From assembly GCA_013823625.1 (NCBI GenBank), contig PNMM01000002.1, forward strand, positions 248,001 to 312,000: DNA of 64,000 nucleotides, in the 5' to 3' direction. The position numbers were made by a program, and so were the translations under genes. Source of the stretch: Microbacterium sp. (GTDB lineage Bacteria > Actinomycetota > Actinomycetes > Actinomycetales > Microbacteriaceae). Shown piece after piece: positions 43,503-52,732 of the stretch. The notes beneath the pieces are model-generated. The model did no database searches and was not told the DNA's origin. It was given only the letters and a program-made list of their open reading frames with translations. Numbering within the stretch: the stretch's first letter is position 1; each line of letters starts with the position of its first letter.

Positions 43503-46351
43503 TGCGCCTTCTTGGGTGCCGTGGCTTTCGGTGCCGCTGCCTTCTTCGCGGGCGCCTTCTTGGCGGCCGTCTTCGCGCCGGCCCCGGCCGCACGCTTGAC
43601 GGGCTTCTTCGCGGGGCCCTTCGCGCGCTTATCGGCGATCAGCTGCACAGCGCGATCGAAGTCGATCTCCATGGGGTCTTCACCGCGCGGAACCGTCGCG
43701 TTCGTCTCGCCATCGGTCACATAGGGCCCGAAGCGGCCGTCTTTGAGCTTGATGGGCTTGCCGCTCACGGGGTCAGCATCGAACTCCTTGAGCGCACTCG
43801 AGGCCTTGCGTGCGCCGTACTTGGGCTCGGCGAACTTCGCGAGCGCACCATCCAGGTCGATCTCGAAGATCTGCGCTTCGGCGTCGAGCGAACGCGTGTC
43901 GGTGCCCTTCTTCAGATACGGGCCATAGCGACCGTTCTGGGCTGTGATCGGGTCGCCGCTTTCGGGGTCGTTTCCGACCACACGCGGCAGGTTGAGCAGC
44001 GCGAGCGCCGTCTCGAAGTCGACCGTGTTCGGGTCCATATCTTTGAAGAGGGATGCCGTGCGCGGCTTCTCGACAGGAGCCTTCTTCTTCGCGGGCGCGC
44101 GCTTCTTCGGCGGCTCAATGACCTCACCCGTGGCCGGGTCAACGATCGGCGCTTCTGCCGCGGCGAGCGCGGCAGCCTCTTCGGGGGTCACCTCGGGTTC
44201 TGGGTCGAGCTCGGTCACGTAGGGGCCGAAGCGGCCGTCTTTCGCGACAACCTGTTTGCCGTTCTCGGGGTTGATCCCGAGAACGCGGTCGCCCACGACA
44301 GGAGCATCGACAAGCTCTTGCGCCTTGGTAGCCGTGAGCTCGTCGGGGGCGAGCTCTTGCGGCAGGTTCACGCGGCGCGGCGTGGCCGCAACACCGTCGG
44401 CGCCCACCTCGGCCAAGGGATCGGTGACCTCGAGGTAGGGGCCGTACTTGCCGATGCGCAGCGTGATCGTGTCGGTCAGCGGCATCGAGTTGAGCGTCTT
44501 GGCGTCAATGTCACCGAGGTTGTCGATCACGGGGCGCAAGCCGGGTTGGTGATCGTCTCCGAAGTAGAAGCCCGTGAGCCACTCGGTGCGGTCGGCCTCG
44601 CCGTTTGCGATGCGGTCGAGGTCGGCTTCCATCTCGGCCGTGAAGTCGTATTCAACGAGGTCGCTGAAGTTCTCTTCGAGCAAGCGCACGACCGAGAAGG
44701 CGATCCAGTTGGGTACGAGGGCCGAGCCGCGGGGCGTGACGTAGCCGCGATCGACGATCGTCGAGATGATGGCGGCGTAGGTGCTGGGCCGGCCAATGCC
44801 GCGCTCTTCGAGCGCCTTGACGAGGCTTGCTTCGGTGTAGCGCGCGGGCGGGCTCGTCTCGTGACCCTTGGCCTCGACATCGACGACGCTCAGCGCCTGG
44901 CCCGCCGTGAGCGGCGGAAGCTTGGCCTCGGCCGGCTCGGTCTTCTCGTCGGCCTCGGTCGACTCGTCGTTGCCTTCTTCATAGGCCGCGAGAAACCCGC
45001 GGAAGGTGATGACGGTACCGCTCGCCGCGAACTCGGCGATGACGCCGGCGGGAGTGGCGGATGCGGGGGTCGGCCCCGCTTGAATGCTCACCGACGCGGT
45101 CTGCCCCCGCGCATCCGCCATCTGGCTCGCAACGGTGCGCTTCCAAATGAGGTCGTAGAGCTTCCAGTCGTTGCCGCGCAGCACGCCTTCGAGTTCGGTG
45201 GGGGTGCGGAACACGTCACCTGCGGGCCGCACGGCCTCGTGTGCCTCTTGCGCGTTCTTCGACTTGCTCGCGTAGACGCGCGGCTGCTCGGGAATGCTGT
45301 CGGCCCCGTAGAGGGTGACGGCTTGCGAGCGTGCGGCGTCAACGGCCTGCTGCGAGAGCGTCGTCGAGTCGGTACGCATATAGGTGATGTAGCCGTTCTC
45401 ATAGAGCGACTGCGCCACCGACATGGTCTGGCGAGCGGTGAACCGCAGCTTGCGGCCGGCCTCTTGCTGCAGGGTCGAGGTCGTGAACGGTGCCGCGGGG
45501 CGACGCGTGTAGGGCTTCGACTCGACACCCGTGACGGTGACGGCGATGGCCGGGTCGCGCAAGGCCTCGGCGAGCGACGTGGTCAGAGCCTGGTCGAGGG
45601 CGACCGTGTCGGCGCCCTTGAGCTCGCCGCGATCGGTGAAGTCGCGGCCGGTCGCGACCTTCTTGCCGTCAAGACGGGCAAGGCGGGCGGTGAACGGAGT
45701 GCCTGCCCCCGCGGGGGTGAGCGTGGTGTCGAGATCCCAATAGCCCGCGCTGATGAAGGCCAGGCGCTCGCGCTCGCGGTCGACGACAAGTCGCGTCGCC
45801 GCCGACTGCACGCGACCGGCGCTCAGCCCGGGGCCCACCTTGCGCCACAGCACAGGGCTGACCTCGTAGCCGTAGAGACGGTCGAGGATGCGGCGGGTTT
45901 CTTGCGCGTCGACGAGAGCCGTGTCGAGTTCGCGCGTGTTGTCAACGGCGCGCTGAATCGCTTCGGCCGTGATCTCATGAAAGACCATGCGCTTGACGGG
46001 AACCTTGGGCTTGAGCACCTCGAGCAAGTGCCACGCGATGGCTTCACCCTCGCGGTCTTCATCAGTCGCGAGCCAGAGTTCGTCCGCGTCTTTCAGCGCG
46101 CGCTTGAGGTCGGCAACCGTCTTCTTCTTCGAGTCAGAGACCACGTAGTAGGGCTCGAAGCCGTTGTCGACGTCGATCGAAAACTTGCCGAGCGGGCCCT
46201 TCTTGAGCTCGGCCGGAAGGTTCTTGGGCTCAACGAGGTCGCGAATGTGACCGACCGAGGCCTGCACCTCGTAGTCGTCGCCGAGGTACTTGCCGATCGT
46301 CTTTGCCTTGGCGGGCGACTCGACGATGACCAGCTTCTTGCCCTGTGGCAC
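43499..46351 (-). CDS. topA: DNA topoisomerase I
   Basis: A 950-residue type IA topoisomerase that relaxes negative supercoils. The TOPRIM domain starts VIVESPAKAKTIGKYLG and contains LATDEDREGEAIAWH. The active-site Tyr lies in GYITYMRTDST near residue 325. The C-terminus lacks zinc fingers and instead has repeated RFGPYV-containing modules and an Ala/Lys/Pro-rich basic tail, as in mycobacterial TopA. The start is GTG at 46351 with AGGAG upstream. It heads the operon topA-tmk-holB-peptidase. Confidence 0.96.
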   Translation of the reverse strand: MPQGKKLVIVESPAKAKTIGKYLGDDYEVQASVGHIRDLVEPKNLPAELKKGPLGKFSIDVDNGFEPYYVVSDSKKKTVADLKRALKDADELWLATDEDREGEAIAWHLLEVLKPKVPVKRMVFHEITAEAIQRAVDNTRELDTALVDAQETRRILDRLYGYEVSPVLWRKVGPGLSAGRVQSAATRLVVDRERERLAFISAGYWDLDTTLTPAGAGTPFTARLARLDGKKVATGRDFTDRGELKGADTVALDQALTTSLAEALRDPAIAVTVTGVESKPYTRRPAAPFTTSTLQQEAGRKLRFTARQTMSVAQSLYENGYITYMRTDSTTLSQQAVDAARSQAVTLYGADSIPEQPRVYASKSKNAQEAHEAVRPAGDVFRTPTELEGVLRGNDWKLYDLIWKRTVASQMADARGQTASVSIQAGPTPASATPAGVIAEFAASGTVITFRGFLAAYEEGNDESTEADEKTEPAEAKLPPLTAGQALSVVDVEAKGHETSPPARYTEASLVKALEERGIGRPSTYAAIISTIVDRGYVTPRGSALVPNWIAFSVVRLLEENFSDLVEYDFTAEMEADLDRIANGEADRTEWLTGFYFGDDHQPGLRPVIDNLGDIDAKTLNSMPLTDTITLRIGKYGPYLEVTDPLAEVGADGVAATPRRVNLPQELAPDELTATKAQELVDAPVVGDRVLGINPENGKQVVAKDGRFGPYVTELDPEPEVTPEEAAALAAAEAPIVDPATGEVIEPPKKRAPAKKKAPVEKPRTASLFKDMDPNTVDFETALALLNLPRVVGNDPESGDPITAQNGRYGPYLKKGTDTRSLDAEAQIFEIDLDGALAKFAEPKYGARKASSALKEFDADPVSGKPIKLKDGRFGPYVTDGETNATVPRGEDPMEIDFDRAVQLIADKRAKGPAKKPVKRAAGAGAKTAAKKAPAKKAAAPKATAPKKAQ

Positions 46352-46477
46352 GGTGCTCCTAACCTACGAACGTCTGTGTGGCGGGGGGATGGCATCCGCA
46401 CCCCGGCCGATGCTGCGGCGCACGGCGAGCGCCGCGAGTCGCAATCAGGCACACCATACACAGGAATTTCGCGCGCG

Positions 46478-46840
46478 CTACCACTCGGCGTCGGGCGGAC
46501 CCGCGCGCGCCGACCTCACAACGGTCATGCCGAGGATGCCCACTTCTACCCGCACGAGCACCGTGAGCCCCTCGCTGCGGCACTCGGTGAGCCGCGCGGC
46601 GTGGGCCGCGGCGACCTTCTGCGCGACGGCGCACGGGTCGCCCGGCACCCAGCCGAGCAGCACGTCGGCGGCGCCGAGCGCGGAGGCATCGGCGGCGGCC
46701 GTGACCTGTTGCGAACGCGCGAGTGCGTGCGCAACAGTCGCCAGCGAAAGCCCCGCGGCGGCCGCCACGGTGATGAGCGCGACCACCAGAATCGACCCGG
46801 CTCCGCGGTCGTCGACCTGCCGCGCGGGCATGTCGGTCAC
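46478..46840 (-). CDS. TadE-like secretion-neighbourhood protein (Rv3654c type)
   Basis: A 120-residue protein with a short lead, a DDRGAGSILVVALITVAAAA pilin-like membrane segment, and a periplasmic tail (ADASALGAADVLLG, one CAVAQK and one ECRS Cys). Its GTG start overlaps the stop of the preceding TadE-like gene in a GTGA arrangement. The size and context match the last gene of the actinobacterial Tad-like cluster (Rv3654c-like). It is probably a pseudopilin or assembly factor. Confidence 0.78.
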   Translation of the reverse strand: MTDMPARQVDDRGAGSILVVALITVAAAAGLSLATVAHALARSQQVTAAADASALGAADVLLGWVPGDPCAVAQKVAAAHAARLTECRSEGLTVLVRVEVGILGMTVVRSARAGPPDAEW

Positions 46841-47184
46841 CGCCCGCCCGAGAGGGCGCACGACTCGCCCTCAACGCGCACGGGCACCAGCAAGATCGGT
46901 CGCTCGACCCACACGGTTGCGCACACAAGATCATCGGGATGCTGAACGACGAGGTGGGCCCCGGGGGTGACGAGGTCGACGTGCCGCTGGGCCGCGGCCG
47001 ACGACTCGCCACGACCGAGCAACCGCGCCGCATCGGCGGCGGCATCAGTCAAGCGCACCTGACTGGTGCCGAGAGTCAGGGCGCCGAGGCACGCGGCCAA
47101 CACCATCACGACAGCAGGCAATCCGACCGCGATCTCGGCAGTCACTGAACCACGATCGGCGCATGCCCGGCGACGGCGACTCAT
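46837..47184 (-). CDS. TadE family pilus assembly protein
   Basis: A 115-residue protein with a basic RRRRACADRGSVTAEIAVG lead typical of TadE (cleavage before the hydrophobic helix, Glu conserved in the TAEIAVG motif), a membrane helix and an extracytoplasmic domain with two Cys (DDLVCATVW and EGESCALS) that may form a disulfide. It overlaps both neighbours by 4 bases. It is a minor pseudopilin of the Tad-like system. Confidence 0.82.
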   Translation of the reverse strand: MSRRRRACADRGSVTAEIAVGLPAVVMVLAACLGALTLGTSQVRLTDAAADAARLLGRGESSAAAQRHVDLVTPGAHLVVQHPDDLVCATVWVERPILLVPVRVEGESCALSGGR

Positions 47185-47480
47185 CCGCCGACGGTGAGGG
47201 CTGTGCGCACAAGGTCGGTCAGAATGCCCCGCACTTCGTCGCTCTGCATGATGACCACGAGCAGGCTTGCGAACCCGACCGCCGCCATGGTCGCAATGGC
47301 GTACTCCGCGGTCGCGGCACCGCGGTCATCTGCCGCACGATCACCAGAGGCGCCGAGCCCGAGCCGACGGGCGAGCGGGTCGCGACGAGCCGAGGTCTCA
47401 CGGGCAGCGTGCGCCGTGCCGTTCGGAGATGTCGTGGTGAGCGAAGAAGCCGTGGAGTGCGAAGTGGTCGTGCCGTGCAT
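47181..47480 (-). CDS. DUF4244 family Flp-pilin-like protein
   Basis: A 99-residue protein. A 50-residue disordered lead precedes DDRGAATAEYAIATMAAVGF, the TAEYA pilin motif with the conserved Glu and a following membrane helix. DUF4244 proteins are the presumed major Flp pilins of actinobacterial Tad clusters. It starts the downstream triplet and overlaps the TadE gene by 4 bases. The long lead is unusual, so a shorter start is possible. Confidence 0.78.
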   Translation of the reverse strand: MHGTTTSHSTASSLTTTSPNGTAHAARETSARRDPLARRLGLGASGDRAADDRGAATAEYAIATMAAVGFASLLVVIMQSDEVRGILTDLVRTALTVGG

Positions 47481-47596
47481 AGAAGGTCGTCCTCTCGGGG
47501 CGCCCGCTCAGCGGGCGATCGGTCGGCACGAACACGCATAGAGTGCCGCAACTCGCTGATGCCGGGGTGCGGCGGCACCCTCGCGAGACCCCACGG

Positions 47597-48550
47597 TCAC
47601 CACGCGCCGGCTGTGGAGGAGAGAAGCCCCATGAGCATCGGCACGACGCCCAGGAGAAGGAAGGCGGGCAAGATGCAGGCCCCGAGCGGCAGCATGAGCC
47701 GCACTGCGAGCCGTTCGGCGCTCTCTCGCGACTCGGCACGGGCGCGGTTGCGGGTCTCGGCGGCCTCCGCCCGGGCGAGCTCACCGAGCGGGGCGCCCGC
47801 CGCGCGCGAGAGCCGCACGAGCGCGTCGAGCTGTGCGGCATCGCGGCTCGGTACGTTATCCGCCCCGAGGGTTGGTGCCGGCAACGCCTGACGCACTTCG
47901 GCCATCACAAGAGCAGCAGCGGCCTCGGGCGAGCCACCGCCGCCCGCTGCCACCGCGAGCAGGTCAAGTGCGAGACCAACGGTCGGGGCCGGTGGGGCCG
48001 CGGCGCGCACGAGGCGGCGCATCCACCGCCGGGCGACCACGATGAGCACGAGGCCAGCGGCCACCGCCCCGGCCCCGAATGGCGTGCTGATCGTGGCGAC
48101 GAGGTCGACGCCCATGAGCAGCCCGAGCAGCACCGCAACCGCGGGCAAAAGCATGACGATGCGCGCGGTCGCCTGGGGCCCCGCGAGCGCGATGCGGATG
48201 TCGCGACGCGCCGCTTCGCGATCACGCAGGGTCTCGGCGAACCCCCGCAACGCGGGCGCGAGCGGCGACCCGCTGATCGTTGCCACACGCCACGCAGCCG
48301 CGAGTGACCGCCAGGCAGACTCGTCGTCGACCGAGAGCGCGTGCTCGCCCGACCCAACGGCCGATTCGATCGCGTCACCCACGTCAGTCCCGCGATCAAC
48401 GTGCGCGGCAATCGAGGAAATGAGCGGGGTCTCAGCGACGGTCGCGGCATGCGCCCACGCTGTTCGCGGGGCAAGCCCCGCCGCGATGAGCACCGCGAGT
48501 CGGTGCACGTGGCCTGCGAGCTCGGCGCCCTCACGGCTCGCCGTGGTCAC
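47597..48550 (-). CDS. Type II secretion system F family protein (TadB/TadC-like)
   Basis: A 317-residue integral membrane protein. It has a cytosolic segment (LIAAGLAPRTAWAH, DVGDAIESAVGSG), two central membrane helices (IVMLLPAVAVLLGLLMGVDL and AGAVAAGLVLIVVA), a second cytosolic segment and a C-terminal helix (LMLPLGACILPAFLLLGVVP). It should form the inner-membrane platform on which the CpaF ATPase works. Only one F-domain protein is present rather than a separate TadB and TadC; the C-terminal half appears to carry the second unit. Its start overlaps the cpaF stop by 4 bases. Confidence 0.85.
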   Translation of the reverse strand: MTTASREGAELAGHVHRLAVLIAAGLAPRTAWAHAATVAETPLISSIAAHVDRGTDVGDAIESAVGSGEHALSVDDESAWRSLAAAWRVATISGSPLAPALRGFAETLRDREAARRDIRIALAGPQATARIVMLLPAVAVLLGLLMGVDLVATISTPFGAGAVAAGLVLIVVARRWMRRLVRAAAPPAPTVGLALDLLAVAAGGGGSPEAAAALVMAEVRQALPAPTLGADNVPSRDAAQLDALVRLSRAAGAPLGELARAEAAETRNRARAESRESAERLAVRLMLPLGACILPAFLLLGVVPMLMGLLSSTAGAW

Positions 48551-49605
48551 GAGCTCACCGCCCGGCTCACCGGCTCGACCGCGAGCCGCTCTTGGTCGTC
48601 GAGCACGAACCGACCGAGGGTCGCACGACGCTCAGCCGGGGAGTGACGCTCAAGGTGCACAACCAGGTCGATGCCGCTCAAGACCTGTCGCGCCAGGGCC
48701 TCGGGGGCGAGCCCGGCGAGCATGCCGACGGCCTCGAGCCGCGCGGGCACATCGAGCAGCGAGTTGGCGTGTAGGGTTCCTGAGCCGCCGCGATGGCCCG
48801 TGTTGAGCGCGGCCAAGAACTCGCGAATCTCAGCGCCGCGACACTCGCCGACCACGAGCCGATCGGGGCGCATGCGCAACGCTTCGCGCACGAGCCGTGC
48901 CAGGTCAACACCGCCCGCCCCCTCCATGTTGGGTTGGCGACACTCGAGCGCTACGACGTGGGGGTGAGCGATCGGTGCCTCGGCAACGTCTTCGATGATG
49001 ACGATGCGATCGGTTGCGAGGGCCTCGCTCAACCACGCGGCCATGAGCGTCGTTTTGCCACTCCCCGTGGCCCCCGTGAAGAGCACCGTGCGTCGCTCGA
49101 CGATGGCCTGCTCGAGCGACGCGAGCGTCGCAGGGCTCAACCCCGCGCCGTCGAGCGTGACGCGCGAAACGCGTGGAAGCCGCACCGAGATCGCTGTTCC
49201 TCCCCACGCAACCGGAGGCAGAGCCACGTGCACGCGCATGCCCTCCCCCAGCCGAACGTCGGCACACGGCGTGGCTTCGTCAACGTGGCGCCCTCCCGCC
49301 GCGATGAGCCCCACCGCGAGAGAGCGTGCGGCCGCCGGCTCGAGACGCACACCCGGCACGCGATGCGCACCCGAGCCCGCGTCGACCCACACCACGCCAT
49401 CGCCGGTGACGAAGACGTCGGTGGCTGCGGGGTCGGCGACAACGGCGGCAAGGGGTCCGAGGGCGGCGCGGGCCGCGGCGGGGATGCGGCGCTCCAGCGC
49501 CGTGGGCCGGGCGGCGGGCAACGAGGGCTCGGGCGAGGGCTCGAGCGCGGGCTCGGGCGGCACAGGATCACGGGAATCACGAGGCACGAAGGGCTGCACG
49601 CGCAC
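48547..49605 (-). CDS. TadA/CpaF-like secretion ATPase
   Basis: A protein of about 352 residues from the GTG chosen here. Walker A is FTGATGSGKTTL, the Asp box is IVIIEDVAEAPI, Walker B is RPDRLVVGECRGAE, and HRGGSGTLHANS is the His box of the CpaF family. It powers assembly of the Tad-like pilus. A longer frame reaches to 49761 but would cross a 10-bp hairpin (49666-49692), so a start near 49605 seems likelier. The Pro/Glu-rich first 30 residues are probably disordered. It heads the cluster of F-protein, pilin and TadE genes. Confidence 0.85.
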   Translation of the reverse strand: MRVQPFVPRDSRDPVPPEPALEPSPEPSLPAARPTALERRIPAAARAALGPLAAVVADPAATDVFVTGDGVVWVDAGSGAHRVPGVRLEPAAARSLAVGLIAAGGRHVDEATPCADVRLGEGMRVHVALPPVAWGGTAISVRLPRVSRVTLDGAGLSPATLASLEQAIVERRTVLFTGATGSGKTTLMAAWLSEALATDRIVIIEDVAEAPIAHPHVVALECRQPNMEGAGGVDLARLVREALRMRPDRLVVGECRGAEIREFLAALNTGHRGGSGTLHANSLLDVPARLEAVGMLAGLAPEALARQVLSGIDLVVHLERHSPAERRATLGRFVLDDQERLAVEPVSRAVSS

Positions 49606-49665
49606 AGGGTGCCCGTTGGCGAGGGGGCGGGCAGCGAGGTGCGAGCATCCCGTGGCACACACGAC

Positions 49666-49692
49666 GATGGCCCCTCGTGGGGAGGGGCCATC
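49666..49692. other. 10-bp inverted repeat upstream of cpaF-like gene
   Basis: GATGGCCCCT (49666-49675) pairs perfectly with AGGGGCCATC (49683-49692) around a 7-base loop. No T-run follows on either strand, so it is not a normal terminator. It sits 60 bases upstream of the chosen start and may mark the leader of the Tad-like operon. Confidence 0.6.
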
Positions 49693-50048
49693 GAGGGTCA
49701 GGAGCCGTTGACCGAATAGACGGGGGCGGCGCCCAGATTGGGGGGAATCGGGCGCCGCCACGGCAGCGCGGGATTGGGGGAAACATGCGCGCTACCAAAG
49801 TCAGACGTGCTGCTGACTCCGTTAAGTGTAGGTGGCGGGTTGCTGAGGTCAAGGGAATTGTGCCCCCCATTCTGTCCTCCATAGGGAGGACACAGCTTGG
49901 TGTCCCCCCAACGGGGCACAGCACGGCCGCGCGAGTGCGCAACGCGCTGTCACGACGCGTCGGGAGGTGCAGAAGTAAGCTGAGCGCTGTTCCCCGTTCT
50001 GAACGCGGCAGACCAGGCCAGTCCGCTTCACATCGACCAAGGATGCTG
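49693..50048. promoter_or_regulatory. Intergenic region with nested inverted repeats before acs
   Basis: Between the divergent Tad-like operon and acs. TGTCCTCC (49873-49880) pairs with GGAGGACA (49885-49892), and GTGCCCC (49860-49866) pairs with GGGGCAC (49913-49919) around it. These could form one composite structure on either strand or serve as a protein-binding site. AAGGA at 50038-50042 is the acs ribosome-binding site. No gene is visible. Confidence 0.5.
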
Positions 50049-52013
<1,965 letters not shown>

Positions 52014-52055
52014 GCGGCGGCCGGCGCGCGGCGTACCGCGCGCGGCCGACCCGCG

Positions 52056-52517
52056 CTAGGCGAACTCGAGAATGAGCTCGACCTCGACGGGAGCATCCAG
52101 CGGCAGCACCGCCACGCCCACAGCGCTGCGCGCGTGCGCGCCCGCGTCGCCGAAGATCTCGCCGAGCACGGTCGAGGCACCGTTCGCCACGCCGGGCTGG
52201 CCCGTGAAGTCAGCGGGTGAAGCCACGAAGACCACGACCTTCACGACACGCGTGACGCGGTCGAGCGAGCCGATGACGCTCTGCGCGGCGGCGAGAGCAT
52301 TGAGCACCGCCGTGCGGGCGTAGCCCACAGCGGCCTCGGGTGTGACCTCGGCACCGACCTTGCCGGTTTTCGGCAGCGCGCCGTCGACGAACGGCAGCTG
52401 ACCGGCCGTGAAAACGAGGTTGCCGCTGGCAACAGCGGGCACGTAGGCAGCGACAGGCTTAGTGACCGCCGGGATGCTGATGCCCAGCTCGGCCAGGCGC
52501 GCGTCGATGGCGCTCAC
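52056..52517 (-). CDS. RidA family enamine/imine deaminase
   Basis: A 153-residue protein of the YjgF/YER057c/UK114 family, with NLVFTAGQLPFVDG near residue 33, AVLNALAAAQSVIGSLDRV near 71 and a C-terminal ARSAVGVAVLPLDAPVEVEL. The conserved catalytic Arg of true RidA (usually R in the GARS-like motif) corresponds to HARSAVG. It removes reactive enamines formed by PLP enzymes. The GTG start overlaps the preceding DUF4177 stop by 4 bases. Confidence 0.88.
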   Translation of the reverse strand: MSAIDARLAELGISIPAVTKPVAAYVPAVASGNLVFTAGQLPFVDGALPKTGKVGAEVTPEAAVGYARTAVLNALAAAQSVIGSLDRVTRVVKVVVFVASPADFTGQPGVANGASTVLGEIFGDAGAHARSAVGVAVLPLDAPVEVELILEFA

Positions 52518-52681
52518 GCTGCGGCCTCCCCGGCGATCGGGCGCTTCAAATACGCAACAAGCCCGCCCTCAGGCCCGGGCACGACCTGCACGAGCTCCCA
52601 GCCCTGCGAGCCCCAGTTGTTGAGGATTGCCTGGGTCGTGTGGATCATGAGCGGGGTCGTGAGGTATTCCCATTGGGTCAT
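52514..52681 (-). CDS. DUF4177 domain small protein
   Basis: A 55-residue protein with the DUF4177 pattern: MTQWEYLTTPLM, an ILNNWGSQGWELVQV core and a VAYLKRP strand. The family is uncharacterised and commonly sits upstream of a RidA gene in actinobacteria. It ends in a 4-base overlap with the RidA start. An ATG 12 bases upstream is an alternative start. No whiB gene lies between it and the PBP gene, although many relatives have one there. Confidence 0.85.
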   Translation of the reverse strand: MTQWEYLTTPLMIHTTQAILNNWGSQGWELVQVVPGPEGGLVAYLKRPIAGEAAA

Positions 52682-52732
52682 CGCGCGGTCCATTCAGCGT
52701 CGTCATAAGCCATGTGGCGTACCCTCAATCAT

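Noticed and set aside
43502-46945. Plus-strand open frame of over 1,100 codons
   Set aside because: It is antisense to topA and its neighbours; high GC suppresses stops in the opposite strand. The translation is low in structure and rich in Arg/Val/Gly.
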